A DNA stretch of 64,000 nucleotides from assembly GCA_003342815.1 (NCBI GenBank), contig PTEX01000094.1, positions 372,001-436,000 on the forward strand, written 5' to 3'. Positions 12,401-24,542 of the stretch are shown here, piece after piece; the stretch's first letter is position 1; the number at the start of each line of letters is the position of its first letter. A program made the position numbers and the translations under genes. The notes below the pieces were generated by a model. That model saw only the letters and a list, made by a program, of their open reading frames with translations, did no database searches and was not told the DNA's origin. This DNA comes from Eudromia elegans (lineage: Eukaryota; Chordata; Aves; Tinamiformes; Tinamidae).

Positions 12401-13119
12401 CTTTTTGGTGAAGGACATTTCCATTATTCACCAGCAAATCTCTGTAGATAACATTTTAGTTGTGAATATCTCATATGTATCTCAATAGTTGAAGGAGGAA
12501 GGAAATTAGAATTTGTTTCCTAAAGGTATTTGGTGTATCTGTCAGTATTATACATCAGCGTGCTTGTGAAAGGAATTGCACCTTAAGACCTTGTTCCAGT
12601 AAGTTCTAGTACAGTCACAACCAGCCATGCTGAGGTCTGACTCTTGTAGCTTTCTACAGGACTCCCTCCTGCCCCTTGACTTTGGTTGCTCTGAGTCCTT
12701 GTAGTTTTATACATTTGTAGCTTTTCCTTTGCCAATCCTGAGTCTCTCAAAGAAAGACTTGTCCATTGGATTACCATCTCCAGCTGTGGCTGATGCACAG
12801 GTCTACAGCAGGAGGAAGGTGAAGATGCTTTACAGGCTGCCAAGGAAGGTGGGAGCTAACATGAGTTTCTATAACTGCTGGTGGAAGCAGGTAGACAACG
12901 CTGAATAGAAAACCCGGTTGTGCTACAGCACTGATGACAGTAGAGGATCTGGAAAATTATTCCAGAAATCTTTACTCTTTTAAATGGGACATTTTAGGCA
13001 GGGATGTCGATACGTTGAGAAGATAACTTGAATAGTTTTTTGCTTCTACATCACTCACGATCTTGCACAACTGTTCACCCACTCCTATGAGTTTCTCTGG
13101 TGTGTCCTGCAGGTCAGAC

Positions 13120-13185
13120 AGGTGGATATCAGGTGGATATCTAAATTATTTTAATCTAAATTATTTTAATCTAAATTATTTTAAT
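13120..13185. repeat. Two adjacent short tandem arrays (11 bp x2, 15 bp x3)
   Basis: AGGTGGATATC occurs twice (13120-13130, 13131-13141). It is followed directly by three exact copies of the 15-bp unit CTAAATTATTTTAAT (13141-13185). Exact copies suggest a recent local slippage or duplication event. Each 15-bp unit includes the homeodomain-type core AAATTA. Confidence 0.9.
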
Positions 13186-16100
13186 CTTTTCCCTCTTTCC
13201 TTCTGTCTTGGAATGACAGAGCTGCTGAAAGAAAATAGAAAAGTTCTTCCTTTTAATCTTGGCAAACAATATTTATATCATGAATCTTCATCAGGTCTCA
13301 GCAAATCTACTGTAAGCCCCAAATCAGGGTTGAATTTATTACCTCCATGATCTGGACAAAGGGATTACAAAAAAGGAATAAAGATGGTAGAAAATGCAGA
13401 ATTATTACACTCAGATGAGGCTTAGAGAAGTTTAAAAAAGCTATATGAAGGAAAATGAAATCCTTTGTTGACGAATACAAAAGTAATGTATAAAGGAAAG
13501 AAATCATTTGAATGACTCATATACTTTGTGAGGTTCTAAGTAAATTGTTACCACTTGAGGGGGAGTACCCTCAGATAACTTTTTTGTTGTTTCCCAAGTT
13601 GTTTTCTCCAGGAAAACCTCTTTTGTAAATAACAATATTTGATGCATGTGGACTGGGACAGAGGATTAAATCTGAAAATAAAAAATAAATGTTTTTCCCC
13701 ACCCTCCATGAAATATTCATCAGTTAAAAGATATTCTCATTTAAATTAACAAATCTTGTGGGAAGTACTGCTGTTTGGTTTGGGAAAAAATGGAAACTAA
13801 GTGTACTATAATCATATTGGAAAGTTCAGGTGGTTTTGATTTTAAATGTCTTTCTTTTTTCTTTTTTAATTTCAAAATGATTCTCTCTTAGAAAAAATGT
13901 CATATATATTAAACAGAATAAAAATGGAATGTGCTGATTCATTGAAAGAAAATATTTCAGATCCATCAAGATATTTTATTTCTGTCAAAAGTGTTATTTT
14001 GTGGGAAATAAAGGACTTTCATTTTGAGTCTGAACACAAATACAGACATGCACCCACTCACACAGTGAGAGATTTTCCTGCTGTTGGTCCCAGTGTGCAC
14101 CCCAGAATATTACAGTGTCTTATTACAGTGTGACATCCCCTAAAATAGAGGGGTTTTTTTAATCTAGTTATTGTTTCCTGTGGAGTCCATGTTGCAAGTG
14201 GGAAATTTCAGGAGATGTCCAGAAATACAAGAAGAGTTTTTCACGTGTTGGGTTATTTGATGTCTGGACGTAGAAAACTCCTTGACTGAGTGGCCTCAAC
14301 TCCTGAGTAGTTAATGAAAAAAAAAAGTCTTAGAGTGTTTGCTCTTACACTGAAGGATTTTCACCCTTTTCACTAGTGTGGAAGTCAGTGAGGTAGCTCA
14401 CATGTCAAGCTGGGTGCAGGACTGCTCTGGGGAACTATTTGGTGAGTATCTAAAGTAATAATCTAGAAAGACAATTTTATATTTGTCTCTTTACATAATT
14501 TTTCAAAGTACAATAAGATGGCATTCTGTGAAGAGAAGAACAGTGTATTGAATGTAGATTAAAAAATGGGTTTATTTGTATGATAATTAAACTATGAAAA
14601 CTGCCAGGAAAAAATAGAGACTGCAAGGCCTTAGCAGAATTAAAAGAAATAAAATAGATTTTTTAAAATTGCTCATTTTAACAGCCAATGAAAATATTTG
14701 CAGCTACAGATTGTGTTTGAAATCTCTGAGGAGCTGACAAAGAGCTTGAAAAAAAAAAAGTGGAAAGATTCCCATTAGATTAATTTTTATATCAAGCAAT
14801 ATCTGAGGTTATGACAAAACGTGGTCTTGCTATTGCATATACAGATAATTGTCCAGTACTCTAAAGTTTTCAGATGAACTCTGACATCTAAATCTTGGTT
14901 TCTTGGTTCACAAATCTCTTTTCACACATAAAGACTCCCCCCCACACACATACTTTTTTTTCCACTTTTGAAAATATTTTAGTTTAGCGTTTAATACTAG
15001 GTTTTAGTGTATGGGGTGCTATGCGTAGTCTGTATTGTTTTTTAAATGCTACAGTGCCTTCCTTGCTAAAAGCCATTCAAATAGCTTGGCTTTGGTGCTG
15101 TATACAGTTTTCTGCAGTAAAATTAAAAAAAATAGAAAACAAACAAAAACTTAATTAACTTTTCTCTGCCCTTTTATTTTTGTCAAAATGAGAATTCATT
15201 TTGTTGACTGGGATCTGGGGCTGAGTGCACACACAGGGAAATAAGATGTTAATGACAACAACATTAAAAAAATAATGATCCTGGAACTTTCTTTCTTTCA
15301 CCTGCATAACGAACTTGTCCTGTAAACTTGTTGTTAGCAATTTCTCTTCTTTGGGGCTTGAAGGAAACCCATCTGCTTTACCACAGTAGATTGAACCAAG
15401 CAGAGTATTACTCAAGCAAAATCCCCATTGTATCATAGTGAGGTTTAATATTTGCTGTTAGTGGGCAACTGTGACTGTAAAAGGCAGCCGTTAAGAACCA
15501 CAGGATTCATGAGGGCACTTTAAAACAGGAAGGCGACAGGTAGCAAACCTCCGGTAGGCAATTTGATTTCTCTTTTTCCCCTCAGCTTAGAAATGCCCCA
15601 TCAGTTTTTCCCCTCTTTTCTTTCTCCTTGGCCTCCTCTACATCACCTGAAGAATAGAGGTAAAATTATTTAAAATAGGTCCCTATAAAATGAATTTCTT
15701 GTAGTGCTAAGGCCTGTTTTTATCTTCAACTCTCTATACTGGATTTACTGCAGAAACTAGGGAAATATTCTCCTGGGGTGATACTTGTTTTCCTGCAAAA
15801 CCGTGTTGTTCCATTTCTGTTTCATGCAAACGTGTCCAGAGCTAATCCTGTGAATGGGATAGAGTTTGAGTTTAGTGATGCTTCAGCTCTCCCAAGTAGG
15901 ATCATCTTTTTAGCCCCACTGTCATTTTAAGGGAGGACTTCATCCTTTTCTAATCCATGGAAAAAAAGAGGGAAAAATGGCAATTTTAAAAATTCTTCCT
16001 CTCTAAATGGTTGCAAGAAATTATGAGGGCTACAGCTACTGTGAGATCTGCTAATAAACTCCTCAAATAGGCCTGTGAAGTCTGTCTTAAAAGTGGATGA

Positions 16101-17559
16101 GTCATAGTTGCACCAGCTGACTACAAATAAGTGGGTGGGAGGGGAATAGGCCCTGTACTTCACAGTGGCAAGGTAGGAATAAAGAGTTATCAGTAGGTCT
16201 GGGAAGGAGCATGGGTGAGTTTGGGCTGACAGCTCTGCTGAAGGGGTATGCAGTCAGCTGACTGCTTGTCACGAAAATAAAGCTAGAGCTTTTAAATGAA
16301 ATCACTCATTGAAAGCAACCCATTCTAATGGGATATCAGCAGTAGGTCAACGAGCCTTTGATGCTGTGCAGTTCAGCCCATGATGCAGAATATTAACTCT
16401 ATGTGATCTGCCCTGTCCATATATATGCAGCTCTTTAAAGAGAAGCATTTGGAATAGGAATGCACTGTGGTCTGAGTCAGACCTGAAAACTCTCTCGATA
16501 TGCAGCATTCAAGGTCAATATAACAAAGCCATCTGCACACGTGGTCCTTTACAGTCAGAGACTCCAGATGCAAAAGTCTGTTCTGAACATGTGTCTGTCT
16601 CAGTCTAGTATTTGGTGAGATATGGCAGAGAGTCCTCTCTTGCCCATGTGACTTTGCAGAGGCCTGGGTGTGTTTGATTTACTATAAAGCTCTGCAGTTC
16701 TAGCCTTATTCTGAGTGAGGAATGCAAAATAAATTGTGGCCTTAAGGATAAAATTCAAAGCAATGGAAACTGTGAAGACCTCACTCCAGTGAAACAGCCT
16801 ACCTTTCCATGTTTTGCTACTCATTCTTATTGGAATTTGTCATAGCACTAGATCAAAAGAGGTTTGAAAGGACACGTGAAGCTTAACCCTAGCATGCCAC
16901 TGAGACTTGCAGAGAAGTGTCATGTGTATGGCCTGAGCCCACTGATGAGGGCTCTCGTGGCTCACAAAAGCATGCATCAATACAAAACATTTCACTGAAA
17001 AAGCTGCTTCTGTGATTTGTATTTTTGAAAGATAAGTGTAGTAAAAACGATTTACAGGATTTGTGTTTACCTTTCATAATGTTTGAGAGTTTCCTGATTG
17101 GTGTGGCAGGGCTCAGAAGATACAGGTCAGTGAATATAACCTTTGACAAGTTACTTGTGCTCTGACTTATCTTGGAAACACATGCAACCTAGTCTAGGTA
17201 CGATGTTCTCCCTTCTTCCAGAGGAGATAATGCACCTGATTTCTTTAATACATCTTTATAGGGATTTTGAGGTGTTGTTTGGCCTTTTAAGATGTCCTTA
17301 CCGTCTTTCTGCCTCTAGCATTTCATAAGATATACAAGGTAAAATACAGTTGTGCGGCTGGATGCAGAGTGGTGGATGGAGAGTCACAGATTATTTTGGC
17401 ATGAGGCCAACAACACATTTCTTATAGGGAAAATAAGAAATTATGGACTGCTCCTACCTGGTGGGGTCAAGACAGCATGAGAATACACTGTCTTTGCAGT
17501 AGGGGAAAACAGTCAGTATTGGTCCATTTGGAAAAAAGAAAAAAAAGTTCCAGGGCAGG

Positions 17560-17960
17560 TTAAAACAATTCAGACAGACACATTGTCAATAACTGATTAT
17601 TTGCAGCTAAAATTAGGCCTGGAATTGGCATTTTGTGTCTTAATTAAAGCAAAGCTCTCTTTATCAATAAACTATGACAACTCCGAGCAGACATTTCCTA
17701 GCGAATGTTAATCCCTCCGTCTCTTTTGATTAGTAGATGGGATTACATTAAAATCGATCCTCCTCCTGAGGTCCATTTGTGCACTGTTTTTCAGTATTGA
17801 ATTACATAGATGGCCCAGTGCCAGCCCCAGTCCCCCATCATCCCATCGGGATGATGAAATCACAGCCGCAGTGATGCTCATTTGTGTTTTACAGTATGCC
17901 ACTTATTTATTACAATGGGCTCTGGAGACAATGCCTTGGTGAGATATTATTTTAGGCTTC
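17560..17960. promoter_or_regulatory. Candidate conserved non-coding element (enhancer-like)
   Basis: A 400-bp block free of simple repeats and rich in short factor-like cores: GATTATTTGC, TTAATTAAAG, TTGATTAG, ATCGAT and AATTACAT. It also contains a perfect 9-bp inverted repeat at 17836-17856. The low degeneracy and mix of AT-rich cores with GC-balanced spacers resemble deeply conserved vertebrate enhancers. Conservation itself cannot be seen from one sequence. The assignment is inference. Confidence 0.4.
17836..17856. repeat. Perfect 9-bp inverted repeat, 3-bp spacer
   Basis: Arms CATCATCCC (17836-17844) and GGGATGATG (17848-17856) flank ATC. It lies within the enhancer-like block 17560-17960. 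Confidence 0.9.
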
Positions 17961-18060
17961 GGATTTCTGTCTAAACTTATTATACTCTTCTCAATTTGTT
18001 TTGCACATAACCAACTTTTGAAGGTAGGAGGGGAAAAGTGAGAAGGGAAAACCACGTATT

Positions 18061-18097
18061 ATGTAGAATCTTACATGTAGAATCTTATGTAGAATCT
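18061..18097. repeat. Three near-tandem copies of ATGTAGAATCT
   Basis: Copies at 18061-18071, 18075-18085 and 18087-18097 with spacers of 3 and 1 bp. Confidence 0.85.
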
Positions 18098-19474
18098 GGT
18101 GAGTTTTTCCCAGTTGCACAGCGCTGACCAGAGGGATTCATTGAGTTTAACTCCAGCACAATATGTTGCTGGAAAAACTCAGAGAAACAGGCATCAGGGA
18201 TGTGGATCTTATAAAAAGATGGATTCCTCTGGCTCATGTTTGTACTTGGCGTAGCTGAATCCTGAAGGAAATTGTTCCTACATTTTGCTGAACTGTTGAG
18301 ATATGGATTTTACTGAGAGGGAAACAAGAGCAGAGAAAAACTCTTTTTGTGTCTTTGTTTGGTGTTTCAATATTATTTCTTAGAAATTGAGAGTAATTAG
18401 AACTATGAATATTCAAAAGGTCTTTGTAAAAGGTAACTGAGAGGAGTTGTTGACAGTCTGGGAAGAGTAAGAGCAGGACAGCTTTCCATTTAACTTCCTC
18501 CCACCTTTTCCATCTGTAGATCTTGTCATCAGTCTGCAAGCCAGCCAGGAGACTGTGATAGCTAAACAGTGCACATTCCTGTAAAGCTCAAGATTGCATA
18601 TTTCCTTTCCTCTTTCATATCTTTTAATAGTCAGCTACTTTCATAATGTGCCCTGTGCTCCTTGACTTGTGTAGTTGTGATCTGGAAGCAATCTCCTAAC
18701 ACCTCACTGCTTCAGTGGCATTTGAAGTTCCGCGAGTGCTTCACAAGGGTGTGAAATGATCTCTTTAACTGAGCCTCTGAGCACAGCTCCTAGCCTGCCA
18801 AGGCTCAAATGTGAAGTGCAAACATATATACATAATTTAGACAGGAAATATAAAACATTATGGTATCCTTTATACTGGTGTAAACAAAATTCTGCATCAC
18901 TTTGCTTATGTGATTTGGCATTTCTAGCATAATTAATACTCTGGGATAGCACTAGGAAAGATGCTGTGTCTGGAAGTAACGTGGGATGGGAGTGAATGAT
19001 GTTCCTTGAAATGAGGAATGCGAGAGACACAGGATAGCACACTAATTAGGTAGCTTGTTTTCTTTTTTTTTTAGGGAAGGTTGGATTGCTACAATTGGTG
19101 TTGAATGGAGAAGAGGAAGGAGATATATACTGTTTTGGATCTGTTTATTTTCTTAAGATTGCTGACAGCTTTATCTTTGGAAATCTGAGTGGTGTGGCGG
19201 TAAGGATTTCACGGATAGAAAGATGGACAGGATGCCTCTTTGTAATTTATAGCAGTGAACATCTTTGGTGAAGAGACACATGAATACATGCCCAGATTTC
19301 TTTGTTTATTATCAATACTCAGTGTTCAGAGTAGTATTTCATTTCCGACTGTGCTTCAGCTTATATTTCACCTGTAACCCTCCAACTGTCCTAGCACATT
19401 AACTTCTACACATCATATGGCTCAAAAAAAACCAGTATAAAAGTTTGAAGAGGGCGTAGGTGAGTAGATGCTAA

Positions 19475-19494
19475 TTTTTTTTTTTTTTTTTTTT
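19475..19494. repeat. T-run
   Basis: Twenty consecutive T residues. Confidence 0.8.
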
Positions 19495-20944
19495 ACTGTG
19501 ATCTTTTCACTTGGGAAAGGGCAGCATTAATTAGACTGGTTAAGACACAGAAATGTTAAAAAGCTTTGCCAAGTGAAGTTGGTGATGATAATTCTGTCTT
19601 GGAATGATAACGTGAACACTAACATATGTATCTTTAAAACAGCTAGTGTCTTCTGAAGTGCACTGAGGCAAGAAATTTTCCATAGAAAATAATAAGATTT
19701 CAAAGATATTAGGGGACTGATTATAAAACGTGTGGACAAGTGTCTATGCTTCAGAAGTCTTCACAAATCTGTGAGGAACCTGCATAATCTGTTTTTTTCT
19801 GTCTTATCTGGGCATCTTCAGTACATATATATAAAAAGACTATTCATGCTATTTTCTTGCAGAGTCAGATCCTTTGCATTCTATATAGTCTCCAAAGAGT
19901 CCTCTAGGTTAAAGGGCAGAGTCCTGTAGAGTTGTGTTTCCTTCTCATCTGTCTCCATTCACAATTCTCCATTTTGTTATATGTGAGAGAAAGTGTGGAT
20001 GGGGAATGAAGAATTTCCCTTTGTATTTTAAACTGTTTCTTAAGTCTCATGTGACCAAATCTCTCTGTGCAAAAGGATCTTTTTGTTTCATTTATTTTTC
20101 TTAGGTGTTAGTGCAATGGAAGCTTGTGCTAAGCAAAACACTTCTATTTTATGCCTGCCTAGCAGTATGCAATCTGGACGTTGCTTCCTGCTGCAGCAAG
20201 CACACTACTGCTGTGATGAGCCTTGGGGCTTCCACATACCCGAGCTCTGTGGCTACACTCCACCCTCCAATGTTACCCTTAGTGACTGTTTCCTATAACA
20301 CTTCAAATGAGTTTTATCAGCTCACTGATTTGTTTTGGGCATTGACGCAACAGATCTTTTTGACTAACACACAACAAAATAAGCCTTAGACCCTTGCATG
20401 TTTTCAAGAGCAAACTGAGCTGCTAGTTATACTTGTTTGATTTTACTAGCAATGTGAGAAACACATTTTGGGAGCAATCAGTCCAGTGGTGCCAGCTTAG
20501 TGTCTGACAGACTACATGAAGAAAAATCACCAAAAAAGCACAGTAATTTGTATCACATTGTGAATTCTGAAGTCTAAGATCCTACAGATTTGCTTGCTTG
20601 CATTCAGATGGAGGTTAGCACTATTAGACTGGACCCTCTCTACCTAGGCCATTGTACCACCAAAATAGGGCTCGACTGTAGCTGGTTATGAGCTGCAATG
20701 TGTCAGATTGACCTTAGTATCAAGATTTATCTGGAAAAGCAGAATCTGCTTTCTTAGATGTTGACAGCAAATTCCTTGTCAAGACTTCTGTATGCAGTCA
20801 GCTCAGCTTGTGCATGGTATATTGAAAGAGTACATGTGAGACACCTCATACTGCCTTTAATAGGTGTTCTTTCATTAGTGAAAAGATTAGTTACTGAGAC
20901 AGCAAATTAGTTGAATTCTCTGATTCAACAAGTTGAATTCTGTT

Positions 20945-21875
20945 TATCTTGTTGCTTTGTGACTTGGATGAGGGGATAGCGTGCAAGCTCAGCAAGTTTG
21001 CAGACGATACCAAACTGCGTAGAGTGGCCGACAGTCCAGAGGGCTGTGTTGACTTTCATAGGGATCTAGACAGGATGGAGAGTTTGGCAAAGTGGAACCT
21101 CATGAGATTCAACATGGACAAATGCAGGGTCCTGTATCTGGGGAGAAGTAACTTGTGGCACCAGTACAGAATAGGGATTGACCTGCTGGAAAGCAGCTCC
21201 GCGGAGAGGGATTTGGGAGTCTTGGTTGGCAACAAGTGAGGCAGCAATGTGCTCTAGTGGCCAAGACAAATGGGTTCCTGGCCTGCATCAGGAGGAGTGT
21301 TGCCAGCAGGTCGAGGGAGGTGATCCTGCCCCTCTGCTCAGCTCTGCTGAAGCCAAACCTTGGAGGAATGGGTGCAGTTCTGGGTTCACCAGTACAGAAG
21401 AGACATGGAGCTTCTAGAGAGGGTTCAGTGTAGAGCAGCAACGATTAAGGGACTACCAGACTGCTATCATATCGACGACATCTACTGTATGAGAAAAGAG
21501 TAAGTGAGTTGGGGCTGTCAGCCTGGAGAAGACTGAGAGTAGATCTGAACAATATGTACAAGTACCTGACGGGAGAGTGTAGGGAGGAGGGGGCCAAATT
21601 CTTGGTGGTGGCCAGTGATAGGACAAGGAGTGCAATTTGAAACAGGAAGTTGCATCTCCATATGAGGGAAGAAGAACTTCTGTCCTGTGAGGGTGACGGA
21701 GCACTGGAACAGGCTGCCCAGAGAGATTGTGGAATCTCCTTCTCTGGAGATGTTCAAAACCCACCTGGATGCCGCCCTGTGCTCCATGGTCTAGGAGTCC
21801 CTTTTTGAGCAAAGGTTTGGACTAAATGATCTCTCCCTTCCAACCTTAACCATTCTGTCATTCTGTGATTCTGTT
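20945..21875 (+). mobile_element. CR1 LINE, 5'-truncated copy with end of reverse transcriptase
   Basis: The longest transposon piece in the window. The frame from 20949 reads the end of the CR1 ORF2 reverse transcriptase: CDLDEG, then SKFADDTK (the RT catalytic-motif region, FADDTK at 20997-21014), then NLMRFNMDKCRVLYLG and ERDLGVLV. That frame ends at a stop at about 21237-21239. The family sequence ([29 protein letters not shown]) resumes in another frame from about 21240, so the copy carries at least one frameshift there and others downstream. The 3' UTR follows, with TGGAACAGGCTGCCCAGAGA and GGACTAAATGATCTCTCCC. It closes with an ATTCTGTC-ATTCTGTG-ATTCTGT tail at 21852-21875. It is dead as a coding element. 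CR1 copies usually lack clear target duplications, and none was seen. Confidence 0.95.
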
Positions 21876-22419
21876 CTGACATAAAGAAGAGAAGCATTTT
21901 GCTTTGGGGTTTCTCAACCTCATAGACTGCTTCAGTCTGTGGCTACTCTGCATAGTTTCCATATATCTTTTCTAAATTTTCTGAGCTACAGTTGCTTTTC
22001 TTCATCAGTGGCTTGAATCCTTTTTGGCTCTGGGTTTGGTCAGGTGGATTCTTGCTCAAGTCACTCCTTGCTACGGATCAATATCACTCCTTGATAGATG
22101 CAGAATAAAGTGGCAGCACTTTAATAATAATAAATCTATTTCCACTAGTTCTAGGTATTTTATGTTGTTGAAATTTTAATTTTAAATAATTTAATTTTTA
22201 CTTTTCCCAGATGTGGATACAAAGAAGTATTTGCTTCACAGCTACATTTGCCCACAGTAGCACTAAAATATCAGAGAAGAGCATAGTCATCAACTCCAGT
22301 CAAAAAAAACATTGTGGGGAGAGAAGGTAGTTTCTTGACTAATTTGCTTACCTATAAGGATTTGCTGGTGTGTAACTAAGAAAAATGTCACTGTGGGAGT
22401 TAGTTTTGTAAAAAACAGA

Positions 22420-22441
22420 ATAAATAAATAAATAAATAAAT
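22420..22441. repeat. (TAAA)n microsatellite
   Basis: About five TAAA/AAAT units. Confidence 0.9.
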
Positions 22442-24518
22442 GACTCTCTGAAGTCAGAGCAAGATTTTCCTTGGATTGAGTAAGACTGGGATGTTACCTG
22501 CCTTCTTTTCAGAATTAAGGCTTCTCAGGCTTATTATTTTACTATTGTATAATCAATATTTGCTGAAAGAACAACGAGCACAGATGGAGGGTGAATATCT
22601 CTGTAGCAATTTCAGAGATGAAATTTTGTTTTTCAGTTTGTCTGCATCCAGCAATTTCTTAATTATAGTACCCAGCACTTAGAGCTGTTTACCTCTTCAA
22701 AGCACTGCACAATTATTAGCAAATTAATTGCTGCTTCATTGCCCAGTGAAATATCTGGATAGTTATCTGATTATCAGGTCCTCCAGCAAATGAGAATAAT
22801 CATATTGGTTACAGGCCAGGTTACATATCATAGAAAATTCAAAGACATTTTTGCCATGAGGGTATGCTGACGCCATCTATTTTGGTTGATTGCACTGCAA
22901 AGTTTTTACGGTGCTACAGCATGATTTCTACATGGTGGCAGATGACTTGGGGAGAAGAGAGAGTGTGGAAGGAGTTTTCTCCAGCCATGGGAGCAGAGGA
23001 GCTTCTGCTCATACAGGTATCCATTGGGGTGGGAACAAATCCACAGGTTTGGTGCCTGTGGGCACAGGGAGAGGACAGAGCTGAGGACAACTGTCTTTGC
23101 TGGCTCATCCTGAGAAGCAGGGAGAGAAATGCTATGGATGAAAGAGATAATATATGAAATGCAGCAATTAGAAGGAACTCAAGTGGACAGATAATCTGAA
23201 ACACAGAGCCTTCTTGGAAAGCAAGACCTTCTGTTTTGCTGATATATTTTTTTTTTCTTTCTGTTCTACAAATTTAAGTATTTCTTTCTAAGAAAATATG
23301 ATGTAATGTGAAGATTAATTAGACTGTTAACCACATTTATCTCCTTTACACAAGAGATCATTCCCTGATGAGGGGGGAAAAGGGGATGTTTTATAACGAG
23401 TAATGAAAATATGGCAATTTAGGGTATTAAAATACTGTAGTGGATGACGCAAATGTTTTTCTATTTATAAGACTAAATATGTTAGGTTGTCAGAGCCTCA
23501 GGAGCTAAATGCTGGGAATGATGGACCCCTAGTGCCAAGGCTGTACAAACAAGCGAGAGGAAAATTCACTTGCTGAGGGCAAAGAAGAGATCCAAGTGAA
23601 ATGGAAAACATTCAGTGACTAAAAAGCTCCTGTTCCTGTGTTGCTTTTACAAAGTCTACATGTTTTAAAATGCAGTTGGGGATATTTAAATGCATTTATC
23701 ATATTTAGAACTATTCTGATCTTCCCCTAGATAATTTTATTTAAACTTTTTTTTTTTCTTTTTCTTTCAAGGAGGAGGCATGCATTTAAACTTTATGAGA
23801 GATGACAGGGGATATTTAGACTGTTGGAACAAAAAGGCGGCTCTGTCTAATAGCTCTCTCGTGCTTCCTTTGAGTTGCATGACGAGCTCTGTACTGACTG
23901 AGGACAACCTGCTGCCTTGCACAAGGATCCCAGCATACATCTCTTGAAAGAAGTAGACTTCTTTATGTGCTGTTGGCCTCTTAGGCATTTGGAGATGCCA
24001 GTGCATGCTTGTCTTAAACATTGGCCTCCCTTGGTTTAAAACAGGCACCAATATGTTGTGCAAACCACAGTTCTGAATTGCACATGTTCCTAAGGCAAGT
24101 GGATTTGAGCAGTATCTTCTCAGTATGTCGTTTTGGACACAGTTGAACTTTTTACCGAGACACGGTTCCGCTACACAGTACCTTTAGATCTCAACCTATC
24201 TGGAGTTTTAGTTTGCTCCCTGGCTGATTTATGCTCTTCTCAGAATGGTATTTTAACAGTTTCAGAGCTTGAGAGTAATTTAACACCCAAAGTTTGAAAA
24301 GGAAAAATGTATGAGCTCTCTTCCCTGTAAGTAAGCACCAAAAAGATTATGGAGTTTAATTTAAGGAGACTATCAAGTCTAACCTTCTTAGTTTTCATTG
24401 TTCCTGACATTATGGGTGCTCTGTTTAGTATCTTGTAGAGGACTCTTTCATATATCGTTGCTTTTGCTTTTGGTCACTGCTCTCAATTCTTGATGATTTT
24501 GTTCATCTCCCTCCTCCC

Positions 24519-24542
24519 TTTTTTTTTTTTTTTTTTTTTTTT
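24519..24542. repeat. T-run
   Basis: Twenty-four consecutive T residues after a CTCCCTCCTCC pyrimidine tract. Confidence 0.85.

Larger units (their letters stand above)
9146..17559. other. Intron block: AT-rich, no gene or transposon recognised
   Basis: AT-rich DNA with T- and A-runs at 10064-10078 and 12385-12400 and the tandem repeats near 13.1 kb. Short open frames (61-95 codons) on both strands have no splice-site or domain support. Confidence 0.5.
17961..20944. other. Intron block: AT-rich, no gene
   Basis: Holds the 11-bp repeat at 18061-18097 and a T-run at 19475-19494. Two overlapping open frames near 20.1 kb contain several cysteines but lack splice or domain support. No transposon is visible until the CR1 at 20945. 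Confidence 0.5.

Noticed and set aside
20083-20389. Overlapping + frames with several cysteines, after a T-rich AG acceptor-like site
   Set aside because: The cysteine spacing fits no secreted family I know, and there is no donor or partner exon.
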